Of a DNA stretch of 64,000 nt, positions 52,132-59,890 are shown one piece after another. Every line of letters starts with the position of its first letter. Position 1 is the stretch's first letter. The translations under genes and the position numbers were made by a program. This DNA comes from Alkaliphilus serpentinus (lineage in GTDB: Bacteria; Bacillota; Clostridia; Peptostreptococcales; Natronincolaceae). The stretch is from NCBI RefSeq assembly GCF_009017255.1, contig NZ_WBZB01000022.1, positions 1 through 64,000 on the forward strand. The letters run 5' to 3'. The notes beneath the pieces are model-generated. The model worked only from the letters and a program-made list of their open reading frames with translations. It was not told the origin of the DNA and did no database searches.

Positions 52132-52244
52132 GTCTATCCCCTCTCTTTCTCCCCCAAAAAGTTCTACAAGTTTGAATTGATTTTTATATCTGACAATTCA
52201 TACTAAAAGATTATATCATACAAAATATGCTAATATATGTTACA

Positions 52245-52278
52245 AAAAAAAGACATTATAGAAATCTATAATGTCATT
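52245..52278 (-). terminator. Terminator of the Crp-family gene
   Basis: GACATTATAGA pairs with TCTATAATGTC around two to four bases; on the minus strand it is followed by TTTTTTTT. Confidence 0.85.
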
Positions 52279-52430
52279 ATATTTGTAAAACGATTAAGAA
52301 TGTAGAATCTTGATTCTATGCTGAACTTTCATTAACAAATTTCAATTTTTTTGTTGTTTCTCAGTTTCCTGTTTGTTTTATTGCAGTTTTGTCTATATTT
52401 AACTCTGAAATCTTCATCTTCTCTGTTTCC

Positions 52431-52463
52431 ATAATTACTCATTACTAATTACTAATTACTCAC
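52431..52463. repeat. Heptamer array (ATTACTA/ATTACTC)
   Basis: Units ATTACTC, ATTACTA, ATTACTA, ATTACTC in tandem near the end of the crp-type gene. Confidence 0.85.
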
Positions 52464-52480
52464 TGGTTTTTAACTATATA

Positions 52481-53164
52481 TTATTGAATCCAGCTTCTTA
52501 GCTTTTCAATATCCTTAATAACAATCCTTTTACCGCTTATATCGATGGAGCCTTCCTTTTTAAACTGACTTAAGGCTCTACTTACTGTTTCCCTTGCCGT
52601 ACCGATCATATTGGCTAATTCCTGCCTTGAAAGTCCCAGCTTAAGCTCCAATCCACCAGCAGACTCTTCACCATGCTCCCTTATTAACTTTAAGAGAACC
52701 TGGGCCGTCCTCATATAGGTATCCCCCAATGCCAGCTCCTTTACCTTTTGCTGAGAGGTAAAAAGCTTTTTACTCAAAACCTTTATAATCCTAAGGGCTA
52801 TGTCTGAATGATCCATTATCAGCTTCTCTAAATCTGCATTTCTGATCATTCCGAGGCTGGTATCCTCAAGAACCTCCGCCGATGCTGGGTAGTTCATGTC
52901 ATTAAACAAGGTTACCTCGGCAAAAATATCCCCCTCCCCCAAGAGGGCATAAATCAATTCTCTACCATCTGGAGCTGTTTTAAAAATCTTTACTTTCCCA
53001 GATTTGATAAAATAAAAGCCCTCCCCAGGATCCCCTTCCATAAAGATGATGGCTCCCCTTCTATAATTTCTTTCTATAGTAATGGCCTTAATCATCTCCA
53101 AGCTATTATCTGAAAGGGTGGTAAATGCAGGTATCTTCTTTAGTATTTCAATAGTTGTTTTCAT
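52481..53164 (-). CDS. Crp/Fnr family transcriptional regulator
   Basis: The 227-residue protein has the cyclic-nucleotide-type sensor domain (1 to about 120; GDPGEGFYFIKSGKVKIFKTAPDGRELIYALLGEGDIFAEV) and a C-terminal helix-turn-helix (about 168-215; LGLSRQELANMIGTARETVSRALSQFKKEG). It is divergent from the CO dehydrogenase gene 156 bp away. The heme ligands of the CO sensor CooA (Cys75, His77) are absent at the matching GDIFAEV site, so it is not CooA-like; the signal is unknown. GGAGGTAAATA precedes the ATG. Cys residues for a 4Fe-4S cluster (FNR) are also missing. Confidence 0.9.
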   Translation of the reverse strand: MKTTIEILKKIPAFTTLSDNSLEMIKAITIERNYRRGAIIFMEGDPGEGFYFIKSGKVKIFKTAPDGRELIYALLGEGDIFAEVTLFNDMNYPASAEVLEDTSLGMIRNADLEKLIMDHSDIALRIIKVLSKKLFTSQQKVKELALGDTYMRTAQVLLKLIREHGEESAGGLELKLGLSRQELANMIGTARETVSRALSQFKKEGSIDISGKRIVIKDIEKLRSWIQ

Positions 53165-53335
53165 TATTTACCTCCGATTTTAGTTAAGCTACTATTCTAA
53201 TTATAAATCATTTTCATTATCAATTAAAGTACTCTAACTAAATTATGATCAATAGAAGGCCAAAGGATAATTATTACATAATTTCCATAGCTATAGGGAT
53301 ACTATACCTATATTTGAAATATGGAGGTTGATAAG

Positions 53336-55462
53336 ATGTCTGATAAAGTAAAAGAAAGCTTTGAAAACAGTACCGCCACCATCAGTCCTGGGAAGGTTGG
53401 CTTAAAGGCCAATTCATCCGGACTTAGTGGTACTAATGATCCTACCCACCATGAAGATTTACACCAAAGGATTCAAGTAAACTATAAAAATATTAAAAAG
53501 TCCCCATCTCCTGATGAGGTTCATAAATGGCAAAGAGACCATATTAAAGTAGATGATCAAAGTCCCGAGGGCTATCCCCTCAATATTATTATCGATCCTG
53601 CCATGAGGGAAATGTATCAGGTGGTCCATAACGCTGATATGACCAATGTATTCGACCGTTTCTCTGAGCAACAGCCCCAATGTCGTTTCTGTGTGGAGGG
53701 TCTATCCTGCCAGCTCTGTGCCAATGGTCCCTGTAGAATCAGTCCTAAAGCCCCTAGGGGTGTATGTGGTGTAGATGCACATACCATGGTGGCAAGAAAC
53801 TTTACCTACCGACACGTTACCATTGGTACTTCCGCCAACATCTTTCATGCCCATCAGGCAGCTAGAACCCTAAAGGCAGCAGCAGAGCACCCAGAAAGCC
53901 AATTAAAAATTCGAGATGTAGATAAGCTTAAGAAATATGCTGAAATGCTGGGATTAAACAGCAGCCTTCCTGTTCCTCAGCTGGCCAAAGAATTTGCTCA
54001 ATTGGTTATTGATGATATTCATAGACCCGCCCATGAGGATTCTGTCTTAGTAGAGGCCTTTGCCCCCACTAAGCGTAAGGAGCTTTGGAGAAGCCTCGGA
54101 TTATTCCCTGGTGGTGGCTATAGTGAAGTAGCCTTTACCCAAACAAAATGTATGACTAATCTAAGCTCAGATCCGATAGATTTTCTATTGAACTGCGTAA
54201 AGCTAGGTATCGCCAACGAGTATCAAGGCTTATTTATGCTGGATATTCTTCAAGAAATTTTGATGGGAACTCAAAAGATTGAATTTAAGAAGCAGAATAT
54301 GGGTCTCCTTAGCCCTGACATGGTAAATATCATTACCAATGGTCATATGCCATTAATGGCTCAGGTGGCTATGGATATTGCTTCCTCCGATGAGTGGCAG
54401 GAAAAGGCCCGTCAGGTTGGAGCCAATGGCATTCAAATATTAGGCCATGTATGTGAAGGACAACAGCTGATGAACTATTCCGGAACCCAAAGCATGAGGG
54501 CCTATGGTGGTCAGGAGGGTGAGTGGCTATCGGAAGAGTATCTGTTGGCAACAGGAGTAGTTGATCTCTTTATGTTTGATTACAACTGTACCGTTCCAAC
54601 CCTTCCAATTTATGCAAAGCGATTTGGAACCAAGCTGGTTTCCACCCATCCAGTAATACAGCTTCAAGGAACTGAAACCATTGACTTTGTACCAGAAAAA
54701 ATGAATGAACAGGCGGAAAAGATTCTGAATATGGCGCTAGAAGCCTTTAAGGAAAGAAGAAAGGAAAACCGTGAGATTTATGTACCTCCCTATACCTCTG
54801 AGTGCATGATTGGCTTTAGTACTGAGTCTGTTAGAGATGCCCTAGGTGGAAGCTTCGATCCATTGATAGAGCAAATAGCCAATGGAAATATTAGAGGGAT
54901 TGCAACAATCGTAGGCTGTACCACTGCCCGTTATGGCCAAGGGGGTAGCAATATATTTAAAATAACCAAGGGCTTAATAGAAAACAACATTTTGGTCCTA
55001 TCTGGCGGCTGCACCTCCTCAGTTATGCAATACACAGGTCTAACCCACCCCTCTGCTGCAGAGGAGGCCGGCGAAGGCTTAAAGGCCGTTTGCAAACAGC
55101 TGGGTATTCCACCAGTACTGTCCTATGGAGCCTGTGTTGATATTGGCAAAATGACCCATACTGCCATGGAGCTAGCGGATGCCTTAAATGTGGATACCAA
55201 CAAGCTTCCCCTTGTCATCGGTGCTCCAGAATACCTAGAGCAGAAGGCCGTTGCCGATGCTTGTACTGCAGTTGCCTTGGGTTGGCTGGTTCATGTTGCC
55301 CCAGTTCCCTCTATAACCGGTAGTGATGTTGTAGTTAAAACCCTTACAGAAACCACTGATAGTCTTGGCTTAGGTAAGGTTATGGTGGAACTGGATGCTG
55401 AAAAGACTATTCAAATCTATGTTGATCATATCGAGAAAAAAAGAAAGGAGTTGGGTATTTAG
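53336..55462 (+). CDS. cooS: Anaerobic carbon monoxide dehydrogenase catalytic subunit CooS
   Basis: CooS oxidises CO to CO2 at a Ni-4Fe-4S C-cluster. The 708 residues are longer than usual, with about 75 extra at the N-terminus. The first cysteine cluster reads QCRFCVEGLSCQLCANGPC (116-133): a CX2C motif stands where most CooS have CX7C for the D-cluster, as in the Desulfovibrio enzyme, which carries a 2Fe-2S D-cluster. C-cluster candidates are His in NGHMPLMAQV, and Cys in GHVCEGQQL, FDYNCTVPT, IVGCTTARY, SGGCTSSVM and YGACVDIGK. The ATG at 53336 follows GGAGGTTGATAAG. No cooC, cooF or acs gene lies nearby. Confidence 0.94.
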   Translation: MSDKVKESFENSTATISPGKVGLKANSSGLSGTNDPTHHEDLHQRIQVNYKNIKKSPSPDEVHKWQRDHIKVDDQSPEGYPLNIIIDPAMREMYQVVHNADMTNVFDRFSEQQPQCRFCVEGLSCQLCANGPCRISPKAPRGVCGVDAHTMVARNFTYRHVTIGTSANIFHAHQAARTLKAAAEHPESQLKIRDVDKLKKYAEMLGLNSSLPVPQLAKEFAQLVIDDIHRPAHEDSVLVEAFAPTKRKELWRSLGLFPGGGYSEVAFTQTKCMTNLSSDPIDFLLNCVKLGIANEYQGLFMLDILQEILMGTQKIEFKKQNMGLLSPDMVNIITNGHMPLMAQVAMDIASSDEWQEKARQVGANGIQILGHVCEGQQLMNYSGTQSMRAYGGQEGEWLSEEYLLATGVVDLFMFDYNCTVPTLPIYAKRFGTKLVSTHPVIQLQGTETIDFVPEKMNEQAEKILNMALEAFKERRKENREIYVPPYTSECMIGFSTESVRDALGGSFDPLIEQIANGNIRGIATIVGCTTARYGQGGSNIFKITKGLIENNILVLSGGCTSSVMQYTGLTHPSAAEEAGEGLKAVCKQLGIPPVLSYGACVDIGKMTHTAMELADALNVDTNKLPLVIGAPEYLEQKAVADACTAVALGWLVHVAPVPSITGSDVVVKTLTETTDSLGLGKVMVELDAEKTIQIYVDHIEKKRKELGI

Positions 55463-55469
55463 GAAAACT

Positions 55470-55503
55470 TTAATGAGTTAGGCATTGTCCTAACTCATTT
55501 TTT
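55470..55503 (+). terminator. Terminator of cooS
   Basis: AATGAGTTAGG pairs with CCTAACTCATT around CATTGT, followed by TTTTTA. Confidence 0.9.
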
Positions 55504-55580
55504 AATGTCGTTGTAGATTTTATTAACTTTATATCACTAATTACCTCTTTAATTCTCAGGAAATAAAATAGGATAGGGTA

Positions 55581-56027
55581 TTAACAACCCTGTCCCTTAG
55601 ATAATGTATTAAAAATATAGGAGTTTAGTTGATACCTAGCCTTTGTATTAAACAGGATTCTAATCCCCACATCACAGGTAAAGTACTGCAGGAGCTTTTT
55701 TTGCTTATCATCCATTGGAAACTGTAGCTTGTTTTCTAATATTTCAAATATCCTCTCATCAATATCATAAAAATCCATAAGTACATTTAGTAGCTTATAG
55801 CCATGGCAAATCCTATCCTTTGAATTCAACTGCTTAAGAAGCTGATCCTTATAGTTATCCAAGCTTCTTTTTAATCGGCTAATAGCTTCAACTAAAGCTT
55901 CAGCCTCCTCTTCATCCATCATATCTATCTCTATCAGTATTTGAATAAGCTCTTTATTTTGTTCTTCAATTATCAAATATTCATTAATTGTTTCAAATAC
56001 AGAATCCTTTAATCTATCCCAATCCAT
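55581..56027 (-). CDS. Hypothetical protein, 148 aa
   Basis: I do not recognise this soluble, mostly helical protein (KELIQILIEIDMMDEEEAEALVEAI, then LDNYKDQLLKQL). It ends in a GCG-like tail and includes LLQYFTCDVGIRILFNTKARYQ near residues 112-133. The ATG follows GGGGGGAAGGAAT. It is transcribed alone between cooS and the activase genes, convergent with cooS. A role cannot be assigned. Confidence 0.5.
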   Translation of the reverse strand: MDWDRLKDSVFETINEYLIIEEQNKELIQILIEIDMMDEEEAEALVEAISRLKRSLDNYKDQLLKQLNSKDRICHGYKLLNVLMDFYDIDERIFEILENKLQFPMDDKQKKLLQYFTCDVGIRILFNTKARYQLNSYIFNTLSKGQGC

Positions 56028-56199
56028 ATTCCTTCCCCCCTAAAGTTTTACAAGCCCTAAAATTACCATTTACTAAAGGATATAAGACATTTTGCAGGAA
56101 TATGCTTGATGAGTTAAAATTCTTTAAAATCGAAGTTCACTATAACAGAGGAAGTACGATATAGTGGGACGATTTGAACCGTCCGATACCACTGAAAGA

Positions 56200-56300
56200 G
56201 TCCATATTTTGCGAGACTATTTAAAAGGCCTTAGATTTGAGGCACAAGAAAAACCAGCGAACACAATATATACAGGCAAGAACCGTCTTCGGTTTATTTA
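56200..56300. repeat. Dispersed palindromic repeat copy
   Basis: The stretch GGCCTTAGATTTGAGGCACAAGAAAAACCAGCG matches the central and left parts of the copies at 20.9 and 61.5 kb. The right half is diverged (GTCTTCGGTTTATTTACAG). Confidence 0.55.
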
Positions 56301-56440
56301 CAGATAATGTAATTAAATGATATAATAGTTAATAAATGGTTGTGTAAGTTCAATAATAATATAATCAAAACTATAAATATTGGCGGTCAATATTTTGAAA
56401 TTTAGTGATGTTTTAAAGGATAAGAAATTCCACATCACGA

Positions 56441-56527
56441 TGGACACCCTTGCCTTCGGCTAGTGGTTCCCACTACCAAGCCCACAGCGGTCTTTCTCCG
56501 CCAAGTTATCGCCCATGCTGGGCACAC
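56441..56527. other. GC-rich patch of consecutive small hairpins
   Basis: In an AT-rich genome this 87-bp stretch holds GCC-TTC-GGC, GGTTCCCACTACC, GCGGTCTTTCTCCGC and GCCCATGCTGGGC, each a small stem-loop. It is not part of a recognisable gene. It could be the end of a lost insertion element (such as an IS200/IS605 right end) or a structured RNA; the sequence does not decide. Confidence 0.4.
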
Positions 56528-56529
56528 AA

Positions 56530-56563
56530 GCAAAAAGCCTCCCTACTATTAGGAGGCTTCTAT
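56530..56563 (-). terminator. Terminator of the activase operon
   Basis: AGCCTCC pairs with GGAGGCT around an ACTATTA-like loop; minus strand then reads TTTTTGC. Confidence 0.85.
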
Positions 56564-56567
56564 AAGC

Positions 56568-57551
56568 TTACGCCAGCTTCTCTACATCACTCTTCACTTG
56601 ATTACTCCACTTACCGCACTTATCTCCCCATCGGGACATCAGAATTCCATCTCTGATAATTTCTACAACCTCACATAGGTTGGAGCAATCTTCACATTCC
56701 ATACCTCTAACCTCGTAACCAGAATTCATAATTTCAAAGCCCTGGAAGTTGGTGTTATTTTTCTTAGCTGCATGCTCCTTAGCCAATAGACAACAGCCTA
56801 TGGCCCCCATAACCTCATGGTGGGGAGGAACAAAGATTTCTTGATTTAATGCTTCCTCAAAGGATTTTTTGATGCCTGCATTGGCTGCAACTCCCCCTTG
56901 AAATACGATAGGCCCTGCTAAGTCCTTACCCTTTCCAAGATTATTCAGGAAATTTCTTACCAATGCATCGCATAGACCTTTGATGATATCCTCTTGATTA
57001 TGGCCCAGCTGTTGCTTATGAATCATGTCGGATTCTGCAAATACTGCACATCTACCCGCAACTCGAACGGGATTCTTGGATGTTAGGGCCTGTTGACCAA
57101 ACTCACTTATATCAATACCTAGTCGAGCCGCCTGACGATCTAAAAAGGAACCTGTGCCTGCAGCACATACGGTATTCATGGCAAAATCGCTGATGATGCC
57201 ATCCTTCAGTAAAATGATTTTAGAGTCTTGTCCACCTATTTCAAATATGGTTCTTACACCCTTAACAAAATTCAGGGCTGCAATTCCATGGGCTGTAATT
57301 TCATTTTTAACCACATCTGCTCCTACAATCATGGAGGCCAGATGCCTACCACTTCCCGTAGTGGCAACCCCCTTAACTTGAATATCCCCTTTAATTTGTC
57401 CACTAATTTCCTTTAAGCCCCTCTTCACAGCATCTATTGGTTTACCTTGGGTAGCGGTATATACCTTTCCCAGGATTTTATTTTGATCATTCATCAATAC
57501 TACATTAGTACTGACGGAACCAACATCAATTCCCAGATAGCAATTCTCCAT
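56568..57551 (-). CDS. Acyl-CoA dehydratase activase (ASKHA ATPase, HgdC-like)
   Basis: The 327-residue ATPase has the ASKHA phosphate loops YLGIDVGSVSTNVVLMND (about 5-22) and FEIGGQDSKIILLKDG (about 91-106) and the two cysteines that bind the shared 4Fe-4S cluster (NTVCAAGTGSFLDRQ and AGRCAVFAESDM). Activators of this type pass an electron to 2-hydroxyacyl-CoA dehydratases or benzoyl-CoA reductases by ATP hydrolysis. The C-terminal extension has extra cysteines (ECEDCSNLCEVVEI, DKCGKW). It overlaps the next gene by 26 bp and ends a three-gene operon; the target enzyme is not encoded nearby. Confidence 0.9.
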   Translation of the reverse strand: MENCYLGIDVGSVSTNVVLMNDQNKILGKVYTATQGKPIDAVKRGLKEISGQIKGDIQVKGVATTGSGRHLASMIVGADVVKNEITAHGIAALNFVKGVRTIFEIGGQDSKIILLKDGIISDFAMNTVCAAGTGSFLDRQAARLGIDISEFGQQALTSKNPVRVAGRCAVFAESDMIHKQQLGHNQEDIIKGLCDALVRNFLNNLGKGKDLAGPIVFQGGVAANAGIKKSFEEALNQEIFVPPHHEVMGAIGCCLLAKEHAAKKNNTNFQGFEIMNSGYEVRGMECEDCSNLCEVVEIIRDGILMSRWGDKCGKWSNQVKSDVEKLA

Positions 57552-58638
57552 TATAAGCCTTCTCCTTCCTTCTTCTTAGTAAATCGACAAAGGCCTCAAG
57601 TCTTGTTGAATAGCCTGCCTCGCCAGTCATTTCATCAACAATTAAGCATAAATATGGAATACTATAATCCTTCTCAACAGTAGGTAAAATACTTTGGGCA
57701 ACAATTTCAGGCATACAGGTTAGAGGATAAATTTGAATGACCCCATCGTATCCCTTTTTACCATATACTACAGCATAACCTATTGTTTCTCTGGCATGGC
57801 CACCAATCATAGTCTTTAGATAGGGTTTCGCGGCTCTCCAAACATCCTTTTCGGCTGTTAATCCTAAGGGACTTAAGTAAAGATGCTCTGTTAGCCACCT
57901 ACTAATCTTTAAGGATTTATCGATTTCTACCCCCATGTCCCCTAACTTTTTCTCAACATTTAAATTAACAAAGGGCTCAATTATTGTATAAATTTCACCA
58001 ATAATCCCAATTTTTATTACGTCCCTTGTGGGATCCTCCTCTACTTCCTTCATTTTCCTAATTGTATCCCTTATTAAGGTAGATACCTCTTTATAACCCT
58101 TGGCCTCTCGAACAACCCTATGGAAATGGTCGTAGTGGATGTCGACTTCTCCCTGTCTAGCCTGTCTAGGACGCTTATAATAGGATAAATCCTCCATCTC
58201 ATCGAGAAGGTACAAGGTTCTAGTTGCTCTAGCTAAGGCTTTTACAATTTTATATGGATTCTTAGTGTTTGTTAGATCATAAACTCGTTTAAAAAAGCCC
58301 TTATAATCTCCCTGGGGTGGATCCAATAATATAAATTTTAGATTATCATAGCCCATTGATTTCAGTATTTCCTTCTGTAGAATAGAATAGTACCCGAACC
58401 TACAGGGGCCACAGCTACCAGTGATTACAACGGTATCTGCTCCCTTTTTCACACTTTCTATATAATTTCCGATATTCACCTTCAATGGTAAGCAAATGGA
58501 TTCTGGCGAATGCTTTGTGCCTATATCTAAGGTGTCCTTACTGCATTCTGGTGGAATGATGTTTTCTACCCCCAGCTCATCCAGCAAAACCTTTGTTGCA
58601 ACATATTGATTACCCATGTGGGGAAAGGTCACTTTCAT
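57526..58638 (-). CDS. Acyl-CoA dehydratase activase-related protein (HgdB/DUF2229-like), subunit A
   Basis: The 370-residue protein belongs to the set of proteins related to the dehydratase D-component that sit beside activases. Motifs include GTKHSPESICLPLKVNIGNYIE (about 37-58), VVITGSCGPCRFGYYSIL (about 70-87) with two cysteines, and a final LIVDEMTGEAGYSTRLEAFVDLL that also occurs in the 340-aa partner. GATTGGAGGGTTAATC precedes the ATG. In many clostridia the three parts form one large chain. Its redox role is inferred. Confidence 0.82.
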   Translation of the reverse strand: MKVTFPHMGNQYVATKVLLDELGVENIIPPECSKDTLDIGTKHSPESICLPLKVNIGNYIESVKKGADTVVITGSCGPCRFGYYSILQKEILKSMGYDNLKFILLDPPQGDYKGFFKRVYDLTNTKNPYKIVKALARATRTLYLLDEMEDLSYYKRPRQARQGEVDIHYDHFHRVVREAKGYKEVSTLIRDTIRKMKEVEEDPTRDVIKIGIIGEIYTIIEPFVNLNVEKKLGDMGVEIDKSLKISRWLTEHLYLSPLGLTAEKDVWRAAKPYLKTMIGGHARETIGYAVVYGKKGYDGVIQIYPLTCMPEIVAQSILPTVEKDYSIPYLCLIVDEMTGEAGYSTRLEAFVDLLRRRKEKAYNGELLSGN

Positions 58639-59596
58639 GATTAACCCTCCAATCTATCATATCTAAAAAAGCTTCTAATCTGGTATTGATACCTGCTTCT
58701 CCCGTATGCTCATCGATGGTAAGGAGGAGAAAGGGTATGCTATGGCTTCTGCTCCATCTTTCAAAAAGATCCTCAACAATTGAATCTATTCCGCAGCCAA
58801 AGGAGGAAATATAAATAATTCCATCAATCTCTCGACTTTCGCCAAAATGGAGGGCTGCACCCAATAGCTTTCTTCCATAGCTCCAAAACATTTTCTTTTC
58901 TAGGGTTGAAGCAAGCTTATTTATTTTATTCATATTCATCATTTCTGGAACTATAACCGACACCTTAGAATCTCGCAATTTTTGTAAAATACTCATAGAA
59001 CCATAGCTATCATAGAGATGATAGGTGTGTCCCACAACTGCAATGCTTTTACTGTTATTTGCAACTACAGAAGGCTTTTTTGGGCTAAACTCACCATCAA
59101 TGGGTAATTTCCCATCCTTTACATCCTCCCTGTACTTTCTATAAGCCATCAGTGCATTATTAAAGGCCCTTCTAATCTTAATAGGATTTTTTGTAACGTA
59201 GCTTCCAAAGCGATATGCTGTAATCATCAGACTTTTTCTAGATTTACTAAAATTAATTTCTGTATCGATTAGGGGTGGTAATCCTTTAATAGAATGGTTT
59301 ACCATCTCGGGTAAACCACAGAATTTAGGGCATATGTACTCATCCTTATATACACTCATCATCTTTGGTACAAAGATATAATCTACCTTATCCTTTAGGT
59401 TAATGACATGTCCGTGAAATAGCTTAACAGGTAAGCAGGCTTCATCCACACAATTCTTAACCCCTTGGTCTAGAATTTGTTTATTGGTTTTATCAGAAAA
59501 AATGATCTCTGCTCCCAACTCTTCATAAAAGGTCTTCCAAAGAGGAAAATAATCATAAAACCATAATCCCCTTGGTATTCCTATTTTTACTGACAT
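58610..59596 (-). CDS. Acyl-CoA dehydratase activase-related protein (HgdB/DUF2229-like), subunit B
   Basis: This 328-residue protein resembles its downstream neighbour: KIGIPRGLWFYDYFPLWKTF at the start, CVDEACLPVKLFHGHV with two cysteines (about 60-75), YICPKFCGLPE, and a final LTIDEHTGEAGINTRLEAFLDMI. The paired sequences suggest an old duplication. The ATG at 59594-59596 has GGGGAGGAATACTT upstream and is chosen over one at 59632 that lacks it. It starts a three-gene operon with the activase at the end. Confidence 0.82.
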   Translation of the reverse strand: MSVKIGIPRGLWFYDYFPLWKTFYEELGAEIIFSDKTNKQILDQGVKNCVDEACLPVKLFHGHVINLKDKVDYIFVPKMMSVYKDEYICPKFCGLPEMVNHSIKGLPPLIDTEINFSKSRKSLMITAYRFGSYVTKNPIKIRRAFNNALMAYRKYREDVKDGKLPIDGEFSPKKPSVVANNSKSIAVVGHTYHLYDSYGSMSILQKLRDSKVSVIVPEMMNMNKINKLASTLEKKMFWSYGRKLLGAALHFGESREIDGIIYISSFGCGIDSIVEDLFERWSRSHSIPFLLLTIDEHTGEAGINTRLEAFLDMIDWRVNHESDLSPHG

Positions 59597-59659
59597 AAGT
59601 ATTCCTCCCCTCAGCATCTGTATAGTATGCACAAAGAAGGAGGAAAATATACACTAAAT

Positions 59660-59694
59660 GCAATGTTGAATGGTAAATGTTGAATGTTGAATTA
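59660..59694. repeat. Heptamer array (AATGTTG)
   Basis: Units AATGTTG, AATGGTA, AATGTTG, AATGTTG in tandem before the activase operon start. Confidence 0.8.
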
Positions 59695-59832
59695 ATGTAG
59701 ATTTTGAAACAAATTTCATAATCCTATTACTTGCTTTCCTTGATTACTTGTCTACACTTTTTATTTTTTACTATTGCCTGCTTTTATCACCCATATTGCC
59801 TATTCACTAATAATTAATAACTAGGGGCATCT

Positions 59833-59886
59833 CTATAATCTATAATCTGTTATTTACCTATTACCTATTCCCTATTCCCTATTGCT
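59833..59886. repeat. Heptamer array (TATAATC then ATTACCT/ATTCCCT)
   Basis: TATAATC units are followed by ATTACCT, ATTACCT, ATTCCCT, ATTCCCT; the longest mixed array, ending next to the cardiolipin synthase stop. Confidence 0.85.
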
Positions 59887-59890
59887 GACC

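Larger units (their letters stand above)
52132..52480. other. Intergenic region with terminator and heptamer array
   Basis: It carries the terminator of the crp-type gene (52248-52276), the ABC operon promoter near 52160-52240, and a heptamer array at 52431-52463. No coding frame is supported. Confidence 0.5.
56028..56567. other. 540-bp intergenic region with repeat and structured patch
   Basis: This gap contains a copy of the palindromic repeat (56200-56300), a short possible reading frame in poor context (56394-56463), a GC-rich patch of hairpins (56441-56527) and the activase terminator (56530-56563). No conserved gene was found. Confidence 0.5.

Noticed and set aside
52481-53164. CooA CO sensor next to cooS
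   Set aside because: The heme ligand residues of CooA (Cys75, His77) are missing at the aligned position.
56394-56463. Small ORF beginning TTGAAATTTAG
   Set aside because: Only about 22 codons; no family match; ends inside the GC-rich hairpin patch.
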